DNA of 42,780 nucleotides, from contig BJHS01000017.1 of NCBI GenBank assembly GCA_014193315.1, forward strand, positions 1 through 42,780, read 5' to 3'. Within the stretch, counting starts at the first letter, position 1. Each line of letters starts with the position of its first letter. Source of the stretch: Verrucomicrobiota bacterium. Its GTDB lineage: Bacteria; Verrucomicrobiota; Verrucomicrobiia; Opitutales; UBA953. Below are positions 15,727 through 23,567 of this stretch, piece after piece. The notes beneath the pieces were generated by a model that was not told the DNA's origin, did no database searches, and worked only from the letters and a program-made list of their open reading frames with translations. The position numbers were made by a program, and so were the translations under genes.

Positions 15727-16680
15727 TTACTTGGCCGGTGCGGCCGGGTCTCCCGGGGTGATGGGCAGCAGCGGGAAGGCCCACTTCTCGCGGGTCAGGA
15801 TCTCGTTGTGCAGCTTACACACCACTTCCTTGCCGCCCTGGGCGAGTTCGGTGGACATGATCGCCGGTGAGGCCGGACCCTGGTTCTTCGGGTAGTTTAC
15901 CTGAAGCTTCTGCACCTCGACGGCCTGACCGTTGATCCGGGGCATGCCGATACGCACCTCGAGCTTGGGCAGGTCGGCGATGACGACCTTCTTGCCGCCG
16001 TAGATCTCGATGAAGGCCGAATGGCGGTCCCAGAACTTGAGCGTCCGGCCCGGGAACTTGAGCGAGGTGATGAAGACCGTCTGGTGGGTGGCGAGTTCGG
16101 TGAGGAAGGCGCCCACCCAGGTCCATTCCTTACCATCCTTGTCCTTCTCGTAGGTCAATTTACGGATCGCGTAGGTGTAGGTCCCGGCCTTCCAGGCGAA
16201 CGGGCGGCGGCCCGAGGCGAAGTCGCCCTCGTAGCCCGCGGCCTCGGTGAGGCCATTCAGGGCGGGACGGACGAACGACGTGTCGAGCTCCTTGTTGCCC
16301 CAGCGGGAAAAGATTGCTCCCTTGCCCTTGTGGTAGGCTCCCTGGGGGCTCGCATCGGACACGGGGTTGCCGCCGATGTTGGTCTGGATGCCGCCGTAGA
16401 AGCTCGTGTCGTTGAGCTGGCCGAGCCCGACCGGCGCGATGTAGAGGTTGAGCTTGGCCGGGTCGACATCGTCGCTGATTGTCACATCGATCTCGAGCGA
16501 CTCGAAGTCGGGCGTCGCCGGCATGGTCCACCAGAGGTTGACCATGTGCCAGGGCAACTGGGTCTGCTCGTTCGGCAGGGGGCGCTCGACCGGCGTCGCG
16601 GTGATGACCTTGGGTTTGGCTTCCTCGGCACCAAGGAGGCCGGCGGCGGCGAGGGCGAGGAGCAGGGCGAGGGGGCGCAT
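15727..16680 (-). CDS. Secreted protein resembling DUF3472 proteins
   Basis: 317 residues with an N-terminal signal peptide (MRPLALLLALAAAGLLGAEE). Internal features SFYGGIQTNIGG, GKGAIFSRWGNKELDT, FAWKAGTYTYAIRKL and TWVGAFLTELATHQTVFITSLKFPG resemble the beta-sandwich carbohydrate-associated DUF3472 family; this is recognition by eye and not a confirmed match. No catalytic residues can be pointed out. It is the first gene of a pair with the HEFGH lipoprotein 3 bases downstream, which suggests a shared envelope or extracellular role. Confidence 0.72.
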   Translation of the reverse strand: MRPLALLLALAAAGLLGAEEAKPKVITATPVERPLPNEQTQLPWHMVNLWWTMPATPDFESLEIDVTISDDVDPAKLNLYIAPVGLGQLNDTSFYGGIQTNIGGNPVSDASPQGAYHKGKGAIFSRWGNKELDTSFVRPALNGLTEAAGYEGDFASGRRPFAWKAGTYTYAIRKLTYEKDKDGKEWTWVGAFLTELATHQTVFITSLKFPGRTLKFWDRHSAFIEIYGGKKVVIADLPKLEVRIGMPRINGQAVEVQKLQVNYPKNQGPASPAIMSTELAQGGKEVVCKLHNEILTREKWAFPLLPITPGDPAAPAK

Positions 16681-16761
16681 GGGGGTGCGTTCAATCTACG
16701 CCAGCCAAGCGCAGAGACCAGCCGGATAACTGAGAGAAACCCGTCGTTTGTGGCTGGGGCA

Positions 16762-16790
16762 ATAAAAAGGGCTGCCCGTCGGCAGCCCTT
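16762..16790 (-). terminator. Intrinsic terminator after sucD
   Basis: AAGGGCTGCC (16767-16776) and GGCAGCCCTT (16781-16790) are perfect 10-bp inverted repeats around the loop CGTC. Read on the minus strand the hairpin runs straight into TTTTTATT, a good U-tract, 18 bases after the sucD stop. It closes the pyrH-frr-sucC-sucD unit. Confidence 0.9.
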
Positions 16791-16808
16791 GGTGGCGGGG
16801 AAGGGGGT

Positions 16809-17714
16809 TCAGCCCTTCCAGATGCGCAGCAGGGCGTCGGCCATGTCGGACGGTGTGGCCGCGACCGAGATGCCGCATTCCTGGAAGATCTTGATCTTCG
16901 CGGCGGCGGTATCCTCCGCCCCGCCGATGACGGCGCCGGCGTGACCCATGCGACGGCCGGCCGGGGCGGTGGCGCCCGCGATGAAACCGGCGACCGGCTT
17001 CTTGCAGTGCTCCTTGATCCAGCGCGCGACCTCGACCTCGGCGTTGCCGCCGATCTCGCCGATCATGATGATGGCCTCGGTCTCCGGGTCGTCGTTGAAG
17101 AGTTTGATGACGTCGAGGTGCGAGGTGCCATTGACGGGGTCGCCGCCGATGCCGACGCAGGTCGACTGGCCTTTGCCGCGGCAGGTGAGCTGCCAGACGG
17201 CCTCATAGGTGAGGGTGCCGGAGCGGGAGACCACGCCGACGTTGCCACGCTTATGGATGTAGCCCGGGGCGATGCCGATGCGGCAGCCGCCAGAGGATTT
17301 GTCGCCGCGACCCGGGGTCACGAGGCCGGGGCAGTTCGGGCCGATGAGGCGGGTGCGCCGGCCAGCCATGGCACGTTTGGCGCGGACCATGTCGCGGACC
17401 GGGATGCCTTCGGTGATGGCCACGGCGAGGTCGAGGTCGGCGTCGAAGCACTCGAGGATGGCGTCGGCCGCGAAGGGCGGGGGGACGAAGATGGCGGAGA
17501 CGGTGGCGCCGGTCTGTCTGGCGGCTTCGGCGACGGTGTTGAAGATCGGGACCTTCTTGCCGGCATGTTCGAAGACTTGGCCGCCTTTACCCGGGGTGAC
17601 GCCGGCGACGACCTGTGAGCCGTAGTCGAGGGACAGGCGGGCATGGCGGGCGCCGAAATCCCCCGTGATCCCCTGGACGAGTATGCGGGTATCTTCTTTG
17701 ACCAGAATGGACAT
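16809..17714 (-). CDS. sucD: Succinyl-CoA synthetase alpha subunit
   Basis: 301 residues, slightly longer than the 289 of E. coli SucD. It forms the CoA-binding and phosphohistidine subunit that couples succinyl-CoA hydrolysis to ATP or GTP formation in the TCA cycle. Motifs seen are [15 protein letters not shown] at the N-terminus, [26 protein letters not shown] and [12 protein letters not shown] with the phosphorylated His at 258. It follows sucC by 16 bases on the same strand and is terminated by a hairpin downstream. No Shine-Dalgarno sequence; the leader is CCCGCTCCCGCTCC. Confidence 0.97.
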   Translation of the reverse strand: MSILVKEDTRILVQGITGDFGARHARLSLDYGSQVVAGVTPGKGGQVFEHAGKKVPIFNTVAEAARQTGATVSAIFVPPPFAADAILECFDADLDLAVAITEGIPVRDMVRAKRAMAGRRTRLIGPNCPGLVTPGRGDKSSGGCRIGIAPGYIHKRGNVGVVSRSGTLTYEAVWQLTCRGKGQSTCVGIGGDPVNGTSHLDVIKLFNDDPETEAIIMIGEIGGNAEVEVARWIKEHCKKPVAGFIAGATAPAGRRMGHAGAVIGGAEDTAAAKIKIFQECGISVAATPSDMADALLRIWKG

Positions 17715-17730
17715 GGAGCGGGAGCGGGGA

Positions 17731-18942
17731 TTACTTGGCGTTGACGAGCTTCACGATCTTCTGGGCGGCGTCGGCCATGGAGTCGCCGGAGACGATGGTC
17801 AGGCCGGAAGCGGCGAGCGTCGCTTTCCCGGCGTCGACGTTGTTACCTTCGAGGCGGACGACCAAGGGGAGTTTGAGGCCGGTCTCCTTGACCGCCTCGA
17901 CGATGCCGGTGGCGATGACGTTGCAGTCCATGATGCCCCCGAAGATGTTGACGAGGATGCCCTTCACGTTGGGGTCGCCGAGGATGATCTTGAAGGCCGC
18001 GGTAACCTGGTCCTTGGTGGCGCCGCCGCCGACATCGAGGAAGTTGGCGGGGCTGCCGCCAAAGTGCTGGATGATGTCCATCGTGGACATCGCGAGACCT
18101 GCGCCGTTGACGAGGCAGGCGATATCTCCGTCGAGGGCGATGTAGGAAAGGCCGAACTTCGAGGATTCAATCTCCTTGGCATCCTCCTCGTTGAGGTCGC
18201 GCAGGGCGACGACATCGGGGTGGCGGAACAGGGCGTTGTCATCGAACGACACCTTGGCGTCGAGGGCGAGGAGCTTGCCTTCCTTGGTCACCAGGAGGGG
18301 GTTGACTTCGACCATGGCGCAATCCTTCTCCCAGTAGAACTGGTAGAGTTTGGTGACGAGTGTCACGCACTGTTTGAAGAGCTCGCCGCTGAAGCCGAGG
18401 CTGAAGGCGATCTGCCGGGCCTGGAAAGCCTGCAGCCCGACCGCGGGGTCGACGTGCACCTTGAAGATCTTCTCGGGGGTCGCGTGGGCGACGTGCTCGA
18501 TCTCCATGCCGCCTTCGGTGGAGGCGACGATGACGGGCTGGGAGGTGGCGCGGTCGAGGAGGATGGCGAGGTAGAACTCGTCGTCGCGGCCGTCCGGGCG
18601 CTTGCCGAGGTTGGCGGCTTCCGTGAAGTAGATGGTCTGGACCTTGCGGCCGGCTTTGCCGGTCTGCGCGGTGATCAAGGTGTTACCGAGCATCGCCTGG
18701 GCGTTCGCGACCGCCTTCTCGGCGGTGGCGGAGAACTTCACGCCGCCCTTGAAGCCGTCGGTGAACGTGCCCTTGCCGCGGCCGCCGGCGTGGATCTGGG
18801 ACTTGACCATGTAGCCGCCCGTGCCGTCGAGCTGCGCGAGGGCGGCGGCGAACTGGTCGGCGGTCTGCACGGCCACGCCCTTGGGCACGGCCACACCGAA
18901 CTTTTCGAACAGGGTCTTGGCCTGATATTCGTGGATATTCAT
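17731..18942 (-). CDS. sucC: Succinyl-CoA synthetase beta subunit
   Basis: 403 residues. It begins [22 protein letters not shown], the standard ATP-grasp start of Suc[36 protein letters not shown] and [14 protein letters not shown] are the usual nucleotide- and CoA-domain motifs. With SucD it makes the TCA-cycle succinate-CoA ligase. The gene starts 31 bases after frr and leads into sucD. ATP versus GTP preference cannot be read with confidence from sequence alone. Confidence 0.97.
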   Translation of the reverse strand: MNIHEYQAKTLFEKFGVAVPKGVAVQTADQFAAALAQLDGTGGYMVKSQIHAGGRGKGTFTDGFKGGVKFSATAEKAVANAQAMLGNTLITAQTGKAGRKVQTIYFTEAANLGKRPDGRDDEFYLAILLDRATSQPVIVASTEGGMEIEHVAHATPEKIFKVHVDPAVGLQAFQARQIAFSLGFSGELFKQCVTLVTKLYQFYWEKDCAMVEVNPLLVTKEGKLLALDAKVSFDDNALFRHPDVVALRDLNEEDAKEIESSKFGLSYIALDGDIACLVNGAGLAMSTMDIIQHFGGSPANFLDVGGGATKDQVTAAFKIILGDPNVKGILVNIFGGIMDCNVIATGIVEAVKETGLKLPLVVRLEGNNVDAGKATLAASGLTIVSGDSMADAAQKIVKLVNAK

Positions 18943-18973
18943 CTGACTTAAGGACGGTCGCGGGTGGGGTGGT

Positions 18974-19537
18974 TCAACCCTTGAGGTCGGCTTCCTTGGT
19001 CTTCAGGTGTTTTTCGATGTCCGCGGTGAACTTGTCGGTGTGCAGCTGGATCTCCTTCTCGGAGCGCTTGAGGTCGTCGTCGGTGATGACCTTGTCCTTG
19101 TGGGCCTTCTTGAGGGATTCGAGCGCGTCGCGGCGGGCGTTGCGCACGCGGACCTTGCCTTCCTCGGCCATCTGCGTGGCGCGTTTGGCGAGCTCGAGAC
19201 GGCGTTCGCCGGAAAGAGAGGGGACGGGGCAGCGGAGGAAGTTGCCCTGCGGGACCGGGTTGATGCCGATGTTGGCGCTCTGGATGGCTTTGCGGATGTC
19301 GTCCATCGCGCCCTTGTCGAAGGGCTGCACGACGATCGACTGCGCGTCGGGGGTGGTGATGGCGGCCATGTCCTTGAGGCGCTGGGTCGTCCCGTAGGCT
19401 TCGACGTGGACCTGGATGTTCTCGACCATCTGGGGGTTGGCCTTGCCGGTGTGCAGGGTGCCGAATTCGCGGAGCGTGTGCTCGACAGCCTTGCCCATGT
19501 TGTTGGCGCCGTCGGCGATGGTCTTCTTGATGTCCAT
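18974..19537 (-). CDS. frr: Ribosome recycling factor
   Basis: 187 residues, typical of RRF (about 185). It splits post-termination ribosomes together with EF-G. Family motifs are HTGKANPQMVENIQV near the N-terminus, QSIVVQPFDKGAM in the middle, NIGINPVPQGNFLR and GERRLELAKRATQMAEEGKVRVRNARRDAL in the helical domain (given here in parts). It follows pyrH by 28 bases, the common pyrH-frr order, and is followed by sucCD. The start is preceded by CCACCCCACCCACCCTATC, which has no Shine-Dalgarno character. Confidence 0.97.
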   Translation of the reverse strand: MDIKKTIADGANNMGKAVEHTLREFGTLHTGKANPQMVENIQVHVEAYGTTQRLKDMAAITTPDAQSIVVQPFDKGAMDDIRKAIQSANIGINPVPQGNFLRCPVPSLSGERRLELAKRATQMAEEGKVRVRNARRDALESLKKAHKDKVITDDDLKRSEKEIQLHTDKFTADIEKHLKTKEADLKG

Positions 19538-19565
19538 GATAGGGTGGGTGGGGTGGTTTGGAAAA

Positions 19566-20300
19566 TCAGGCGACGAGCGTGCCGATGCGTTGACCGAGCA
19601 CGGCCTTCTTGACGGCGCCCTTGTCCGACATCGAGAAGACGATAATCGGGAGCTTGTTGGCTTCGCAGAGCGAGAAGGCCTCGGCGTCCATCACGCCCAG
19701 GCGCTTGGTCAGCGCTTCGGCGTGCGAGACGCGGGTGTAGCGCTTGGCATCCTTGTGCTTCATCGGGTCCTTGTCGTAGACCCCGTCGACCTTGGTGGCC
19801 TTGAGGATGGCGTCGGCGCCGATCTCATTCGCGCGCAGCGCGGCGGCGTAGTCCGTCGTGCAGTACGGGTTGCCCGTGCCGGCGACGAAGACGACAATCC
19901 GGCCGCGAGCAAGGTGGCGGGTGGCGCGACGCTGGATGAAGGGTTCCGCGATGCGGTCCATCGGGATGGCGGTCATCACGCGCACCTCGAGGCCGGCCTT
20001 CTCGAGCCGATCCATGAGGGCGAGTCCATTGATCACCGTGGCAAGCATGCCCATGTTATCGCCGGTGGTCCGGTCGGTGCCATTGGCGCGAGCGCCGGCC
20101 AGGCCGCGGAAGATGTTGCCCCCGCCCACGACGACGGCGACCTGGGTGCCGAGTTGGCGGAGGGATTTGAGCTCTTCCGCCAGGCGGTCGAGGACGGCCG
20201 AGTCGATGGATTCGCCGGTGGCGTCGTTACGGAGGGCCTCCCCGCTGATCTTCAGCACGATACGTCGGTACTTGGACTTCTTAATGGAGGTGGCGGGCAT
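19566..20300 (-). CDS. pyrH: Uridylate kinase (UMP kinase)
   Basis: 244 residues from the ATG at 20300; a longer in-frame extension from 20339 is rejected because it is proline/glycine-rich leader DNA and the family starts about here. YRRIVLKISGEAL is the N-terminal nucleotide-binding strand, VAVVVGGGNIFRG the phosphate loop, and ILKATKVDGVYDKDP the ATP-binding segment of the amino-acid-kinase-fold bacterial UMP kinase. It makes UDP from UMP. It heads the cluster pyrH-frr-sucC-sucD. Confidence 0.96.
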   Translation of the reverse strand: MPATSIKKSKYRRIVLKISGEALRNDATGESIDSAVLDRLAEELKSLRQLGTQVAVVVGGGNIFRGLAGARANGTDRTTGDNMGMLATVINGLALMDRLEKAGLEVRVMTAIPMDRIAEPFIQRRATRHLARGRIVVFVAGTGNPYCTTDYAAALRANEIGADAILKATKVDGVYDKDPMKHKDAKRYTRVSHAEALTKRLGVMDAEAFSLCEANKLPIIVFSMSDKGAVKKAVLGQRIGTLVA

Positions 20301-20392
20301 ACATGGGAAATGAGGAACTCCCCCCCCAGCGTCAACCACGCCTTGGACACGCTTGACACTCCCAACCCGAAGCCTCTTCAGTAGGGGGGCAC
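20301..20392. promoter_or_regulatory. Divergent control region for pyrH and tRNA-Gln
   Basis: On the plus strand TTGACA at 20353-20358 matches the -35 consensus perfectly; an 18-base spacer leads to TTCAGT (20377-20382), a weak -10, about 10 bases before the tRNA. On the minus strand a TTGACG is present near pyrH with a poor -10. The region also has a run of eight C residues. Only the tRNA -35 is convincing. Confidence 0.5.
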
Positions 20393-20463
20393 AGACCCGT
20401 GGTGTAACGGTAGCACAAGTGATTTTGGTTCACTTTGTCGGGGTTCGAATCCCTGCGGGTCTA
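20393..20463 (+). tRNA. tRNA-Gln (anticodon TTG)
   Basis: 71 bases. The acceptor stem AGACCCG (20393-20399) pairs with CGGGTCT (20456-20462), followed by discriminator A. The D-arm contains GGTGTAACGGTAGCAC. The anticodon stem AGTGA/TCACT encloses the loop TTTTGGT with anticodon TTG at 20425-20427, reading CAA (and CAG by wobble). The T-arm has the canonical GGTTCGAATCC. The 3' CCA is not encoded and must be added. Confidence 0.96.
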
Positions 20464-20501
20464 TGCACGACTTTCGCCTGACCTTCGAATCGCTCGGGCA
20501 C

Positions 20502-20526
20502 AAAAAACCCCGGGGTGGCCGGGGTT
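20502..20526 (-). terminator. Intrinsic terminator after efp
   Basis: AACCCCGG (20506-20513) and CCGGGGTT (20519-20526) form an 8-bp stem with the 5-base loop GGTGG. On the minus strand the hairpin is followed by TTTTTTG, a U-tract (the A run at 20502-20507), 22 bases past the efp stop. It also separates efp transcription from the tRNA-Gln gene on the other strand. Confidence 0.85.
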
Positions 20527-20548
20527 GGTCGGGGAGTGATCCGCGGGC

Positions 20549-21112
20549 TTAAGCGCGACCCAGGTATTCCTTGTTCTCGGTGCTGACCTTGATCTTCTCG
20601 CCCTGTTTGATGAACAGGGGGACGTTCACGGTCAGGCCGTTCTCGCAGGTCACGGACTTCTGGACGTTGCCAGCGGTGTCACCCTTGACGGCGGGAGGGG
20701 CTTCCAGCACCTCGACGATGACGGAGGGGGGGAGGTCGACGGTGATCGGCTTTTCCTCGACGAAGAGCACCATGTAGGAGGTGCCGGGGATCAGGAACTC
20801 CCGGGAGTCCTCGAGGGACGAGGCGGAGATGTAGTATTCGTCGTTGGTGTTGACGTCCACGAAGACGTAGCTGCCGTCGGCCTCGTAGGAGAGCTCGAGC
20901 TGCTTGATCGAGTTGTCGAACACATCGAAGCTGACGCCGATGCCGCAACGGACCGGGATCTTGGCGCCGGTCTTGATCGAGCGGAGCTCCATCTGAACGT
21001 AGGAGGCGTTGTTGGGGGGGGTGCGGACGAGGCACTCGAGAACGATGCAGAGCTCGCCGTTGTAGCTCATGATGTTCTTCTTCTTGATGCGATTGACGGG
21101 CAGGGAGGGCAT
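20549..21112 (-). CDS. efp: Elongation factor P with unusual tip loop
   Basis: 187 residues with all three EF-P domains; the C-terminus (LKGDTAG-like VKGDTAGNVQKS ... VNVPLFIKQGEKIKVSTENKEYL) is canonical. EF-P rescues ribosomes stalled at polyproline. The domain I loop that normally reads PGKGxA with a modified Lys (K34 in E. coli), or an Arg in the EarP type, reads VRTPPNNASYVQM here (residues 29-41): the tip has Asn34-Asn35 and no Lys or Arg, and there is one extra residue. The lysine and rhamnosylation modifications known for the family cannot occur at that site. The gene ends in a strong terminator. Confidence 0.95.
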   Translation of the reverse strand: MPSLPVNRIKKKNIMSYNGELCIVLECLVRTPPNNASYVQMELRSIKTGAKIPVRCGIGVSFDVFDNSIKQLELSYEADGSYVFVDVNTNDEYYISASSLEDSREFLIPGTSYMVLFVEEKPITVDLPPSVIVEVLEAPPAVKGDTAGNVQKSVTCENGLTVNVPLFIKQGEKIKVSTENKEYLGRA

Positions 21113-21197
21113 GGGATTAAAGGCGGAGACAAGCCGTCCCGCCCGCCACGGTCAAGCCGGACTTGCCCGCGGAGGGTGAAAGGGGGAGGGTAGGCCG

Positions 21198-22802
21198 TTA
21201 TTCCCCGCGGCCGACCTTATCCGTGACGGCCGGCGTCCCGTCCGGGCGGCAGTAGTTGACCTTGAGGCCTTTGAGGCCCTCCAGGTTCTTCGCCAGTCGG
21301 CCTTGAAACTCGGGCCAGGAGCGGTCCTTGGGGTCGGACCAGGCGACCTCGGCCAAGGCGCAGAGCCGCGGGAAGGCCATGTATTCCAGTTTGGCCCCAT
21401 TGTAGATATACTCCGACCAGAGCTGGGCTTGGCAGCCGAGCACCAGTTTGCGTTGCTCGGGGTTGAATTTCGGCGGGATCGGCTCGAAGGCATAAACTTT
21501 CTCCACGGTCAGGTTGCCGCCGATCATGTCGAAGCGGGGATCGTCGGGGCGCTTACCTTGCCCGTAGTCGAAGTAAGTATGTGAGGTGGGGGACATCACG
21601 ATGGGGTTACCGCGCTCGGCGGCCAGCTGGGCCCATTTCCAGTCGCGCCAGACCATCATGGTCGCGGTCTTGGCTAGGCCGCCTTCTTGGATCTCGTCCC
21701 ACCCGATCAACTTCTTGCCACGGGCGGCGAGTAACTTCTCCAAGCGACCGACGAAGTAGGCCTGCAGCTCATGCTCGTCCTTGAGTTTCTCGCGGGCCAT
21801 CACTTGTTGGGCGAAAGGCGACTTTTTCCACTGCTCTTTGGGGGCTTCGTCGCCGCCGATGTGAAAGTAGGCGCCGGGGAAGATCGGGCAAAGCTCGGCG
21901 AGGACATCGTCAATGAAGCGGAAGGTCTCTTCCTTCGGGGCGAGCGTGTAGGTTTTTACGCCCCAACTCGTCGCCACTTTCGGCGCGAAGCCCGGGACGT
22001 CGGTGTTGCCCAGTTCCGGGTACGCCGCGATCGCCGCGCTGGAGTGGCCGGGCATGTCGATTTCGGGGACCACGGTGATGTGGTAGGTCGCGGCTAAGGC
22101 GACAATCTCCTTGAGGTCTTCCTGCGTGTAGAAACCGACGTAAGGCTTGCCGTCGGACTTCTTCCGGTCGCCCATCACCGGGGAGGCGTCGCGCCGCGAG
22201 CCGACCTCGGTGAGCTTCGGGTATTGCTTGATCTCGACGCGCCAACCTTGGTCCTCGGTGAGGTGCCAGTGCAGAACGTTGAGCTTATAAAGCGACATGA
22301 GGTGCAGCAGTCGCTTGACCTCCGTCTTGCCGAGAAAGTGCCGGCCTTCGTCGAGCATCACGCCGCGCCAGGCGAAACGCGGACGATCGAGCAGCAGGCC
22401 AGGCCGGGCGTAGAGTTGGCTATCGGAGCCTTGGTAGGATAAATCGTTCAAGGTGTAGAAGGCGTAGAACGCGCCCGCTTCCGTGGCCGCTTTGATGATC
22501 AGATCCTTGCCGGGCTCGTTGATGATCGCGTAGCCCTCGGGCCCGAACTCGAAGTCGCCGTGCTTGTCGGCCTTGATCAGCCGGATGGTGGATGGGCCGC
22601 TTTCGACGGACCCAAGCCGGCGACGGATGAAGGTCTCGGTCTGCGGAAAGGCCGGGTCCGCCACCAGCCTGGCCGTGAAAATCGGCTTGGCCGGGGCGTC
22701 CATGATCGGCGACCACTGGGACGGCTTAGGGAGAAAGTTCTGGGCCCAGGCGAAACCGCCGAGCGTGAGGAAGAGCAGGGGCGCGAGGGCAAGTCGTCTC
22801 AT
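21198..22802 (-). CDS. Beta-N-acetylhexosaminidase (GH20), secreted
   Basis: 534 residues with a signal peptide (MRRLALAPLLFLTLGGFAWAQ). A GH20b-type N-terminal domain (residues ~30-145) leads into the catalytic barrel starting RPRFAWRGVMLDEGRHF. The catalytic Asp-Glu pair is D318-E319 in FHIGGDEAPKEQW, and further family motifs LNVLHWHLTEDQGWRVEI, VPEIDMPGHS and GWDEIQEGG are intact. It would release terminal GlcNAc or GalNAc from glycans such as chitin fragments or glycoproteins, in the periplasm or outside. It may work with the glycoprotein-directed M60-like peptidases elsewhere in the window, but they are not adjacent. Confidence 0.94.
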   Translation of the reverse strand: MRRLALAPLLFLTLGGFAWAQNFLPKPSQWSPIMDAPAKPIFTARLVADPAFPQTETFIRRRLGSVESGPSTIRLIKADKHGDFEFGPEGYAIINEPGKDLIIKAATEAGAFYAFYTLNDLSYQGSDSQLYARPGLLLDRPRFAWRGVMLDEGRHFLGKTEVKRLLHLMSLYKLNVLHWHLTEDQGWRVEIKQYPKLTEVGSRRDASPVMGDRKKSDGKPYVGFYTQEDLKEIVALAATYHITVVPEIDMPGHSSAAIAAYPELGNTDVPGFAPKVATSWGVKTYTLAPKEETFRFIDDVLAELCPIFPGAYFHIGGDEAPKEQWKKSPFAQQVMAREKLKDEHELQAYFVGRLEKLLAARGKKLIGWDEIQEGGLAKTATMMVWRDWKWAQLAAERGNPIVMSPTSHTYFDYGQGKRPDDPRFDMIGGNLTVEKVYAFEPIPPKFNPEQRKLVLGCQAQLWSEYIYNGAKLEYMAFPRLCALAEVAWSDPKDRSWPEFQGRLAKNLEGLKGLKVNYCRPDGTPAVTDKVGRGE

Positions 22803-22860
22803 GGGGTCACCCCAAACAAAGACCCGGCCGCCCGATGTCGAGCGACCACTTCATCGAGAA

Positions 22861-23520
22861 TCACTCTATAAGGAAGAGGGTCCCGCCGATCTGGTTGATC
22901 GTGGCGGTGCCCGCGGTGACCGCCGCGGCATCGGCTCCCTCAATGGTCGCCCCGGCCGAGGCGCTCACGGTGCGGGCGCAAAGGAGGTCGCGGAAGGCGC
23001 TGTAGAAGCGTTGGAGTTCGGCCTTGGAGCTGACGACCATCTCGACGGTCTTGGCATGCGTGGTGTTCGGGTAGGTCTTCACGACCAGGCCGGCGGTGGC
23101 CGACTGGGTCACGTTATTGACCTTGGACTCGAGCGCGGCGAGGGGGCCCGGGATGGGCAGCTTCGAGGCCGCGGCCGGGTCGAGGCCGCGGTTCTGGGAA
23201 TTCGCGGTGCTGGCGCGGTTCGCCCGGTCGGCGACGTCTGCGCTGCCTGGCGGGCGGGTGAAGTAGATGCGGAGTTGTTGGTTGGAGTTCTGCATGTCCA
23301 CCACGACCTCGCTCACCAGGTAGGCTCCCGTGGTGTATTCTTGGAAGGAGACCGAGACGACATGGTCGGCGCGTCCATAGAAAGAGAGGTCGGTGCCCGC
23401 CACCTCGATGCCGAAGATGCCGCCGTTCGGGATGGCCTTCTTCTTCATCTTCAAGGCCAAAGCGTCGGGGGTCAGGGCGGCCAGCGCGGCGGCGGCCAGG
23501 GCGAGGGCGGGCAGTCTCAT
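22861..23520 (-). CDS. Secreted protein of unknown function
   Basis: 219 residues, not recognised. A signal peptide MRLPALALAAAALAALTPDALA is clear. The mature part has a beta-rich first half (NGGIFGIEVAGTDLSFYG; VSVSFQEYTTGAYLVSEVVVD) and a low-complexity Ser/Ala/Asn middle (ADRANRASTANSQNRG). One Cys is present late in the protein. The start has one of the few possible Shine-Dalgarno sequences of the window (AAGGA about 9 bases upstream). It is divergent from the ABCG transporter gene with only 47 bases between starts, so a shared control region is possible. Confidence 0.75.
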   Translation of the reverse strand: MRLPALALAAAALAALTPDALALKMKKKAIPNGGIFGIEVAGTDLSFYGRADHVVSVSFQEYTTGAYLVSEVVVDMQNSNQQLRIYFTRPPGSADVADRANRASTANSQNRGLDPAAASKLPIPGPLAALESKVNNVTQSATAGLVVKTYPNTTHAKTVEMVVSSKAELQRFYSAFRDLLCARTVSASAGATIEGADAAAVTAGTATINQIGGTLFLIE

Positions 23521-23567
23521 GGCGTTAATCCTTTACCCCAGACGGGCCCAAAGCAAGATTACTCCCG

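Noticed and set aside
17665-18951. 428-codon plus-strand frame opposite sucC
   Set aside because: Antisense shadow of the strongly conserved sucC; low-complexity Gly/Asp/Val/Glu translation with no motifs.
21113-21197. TTGACC at 21150-21155 on the minus strand as an efp promoter
   Set aside because: The -35 is good but at 17 bases the -10 position reads TTGTCT, a poor match, so no promoter is called.
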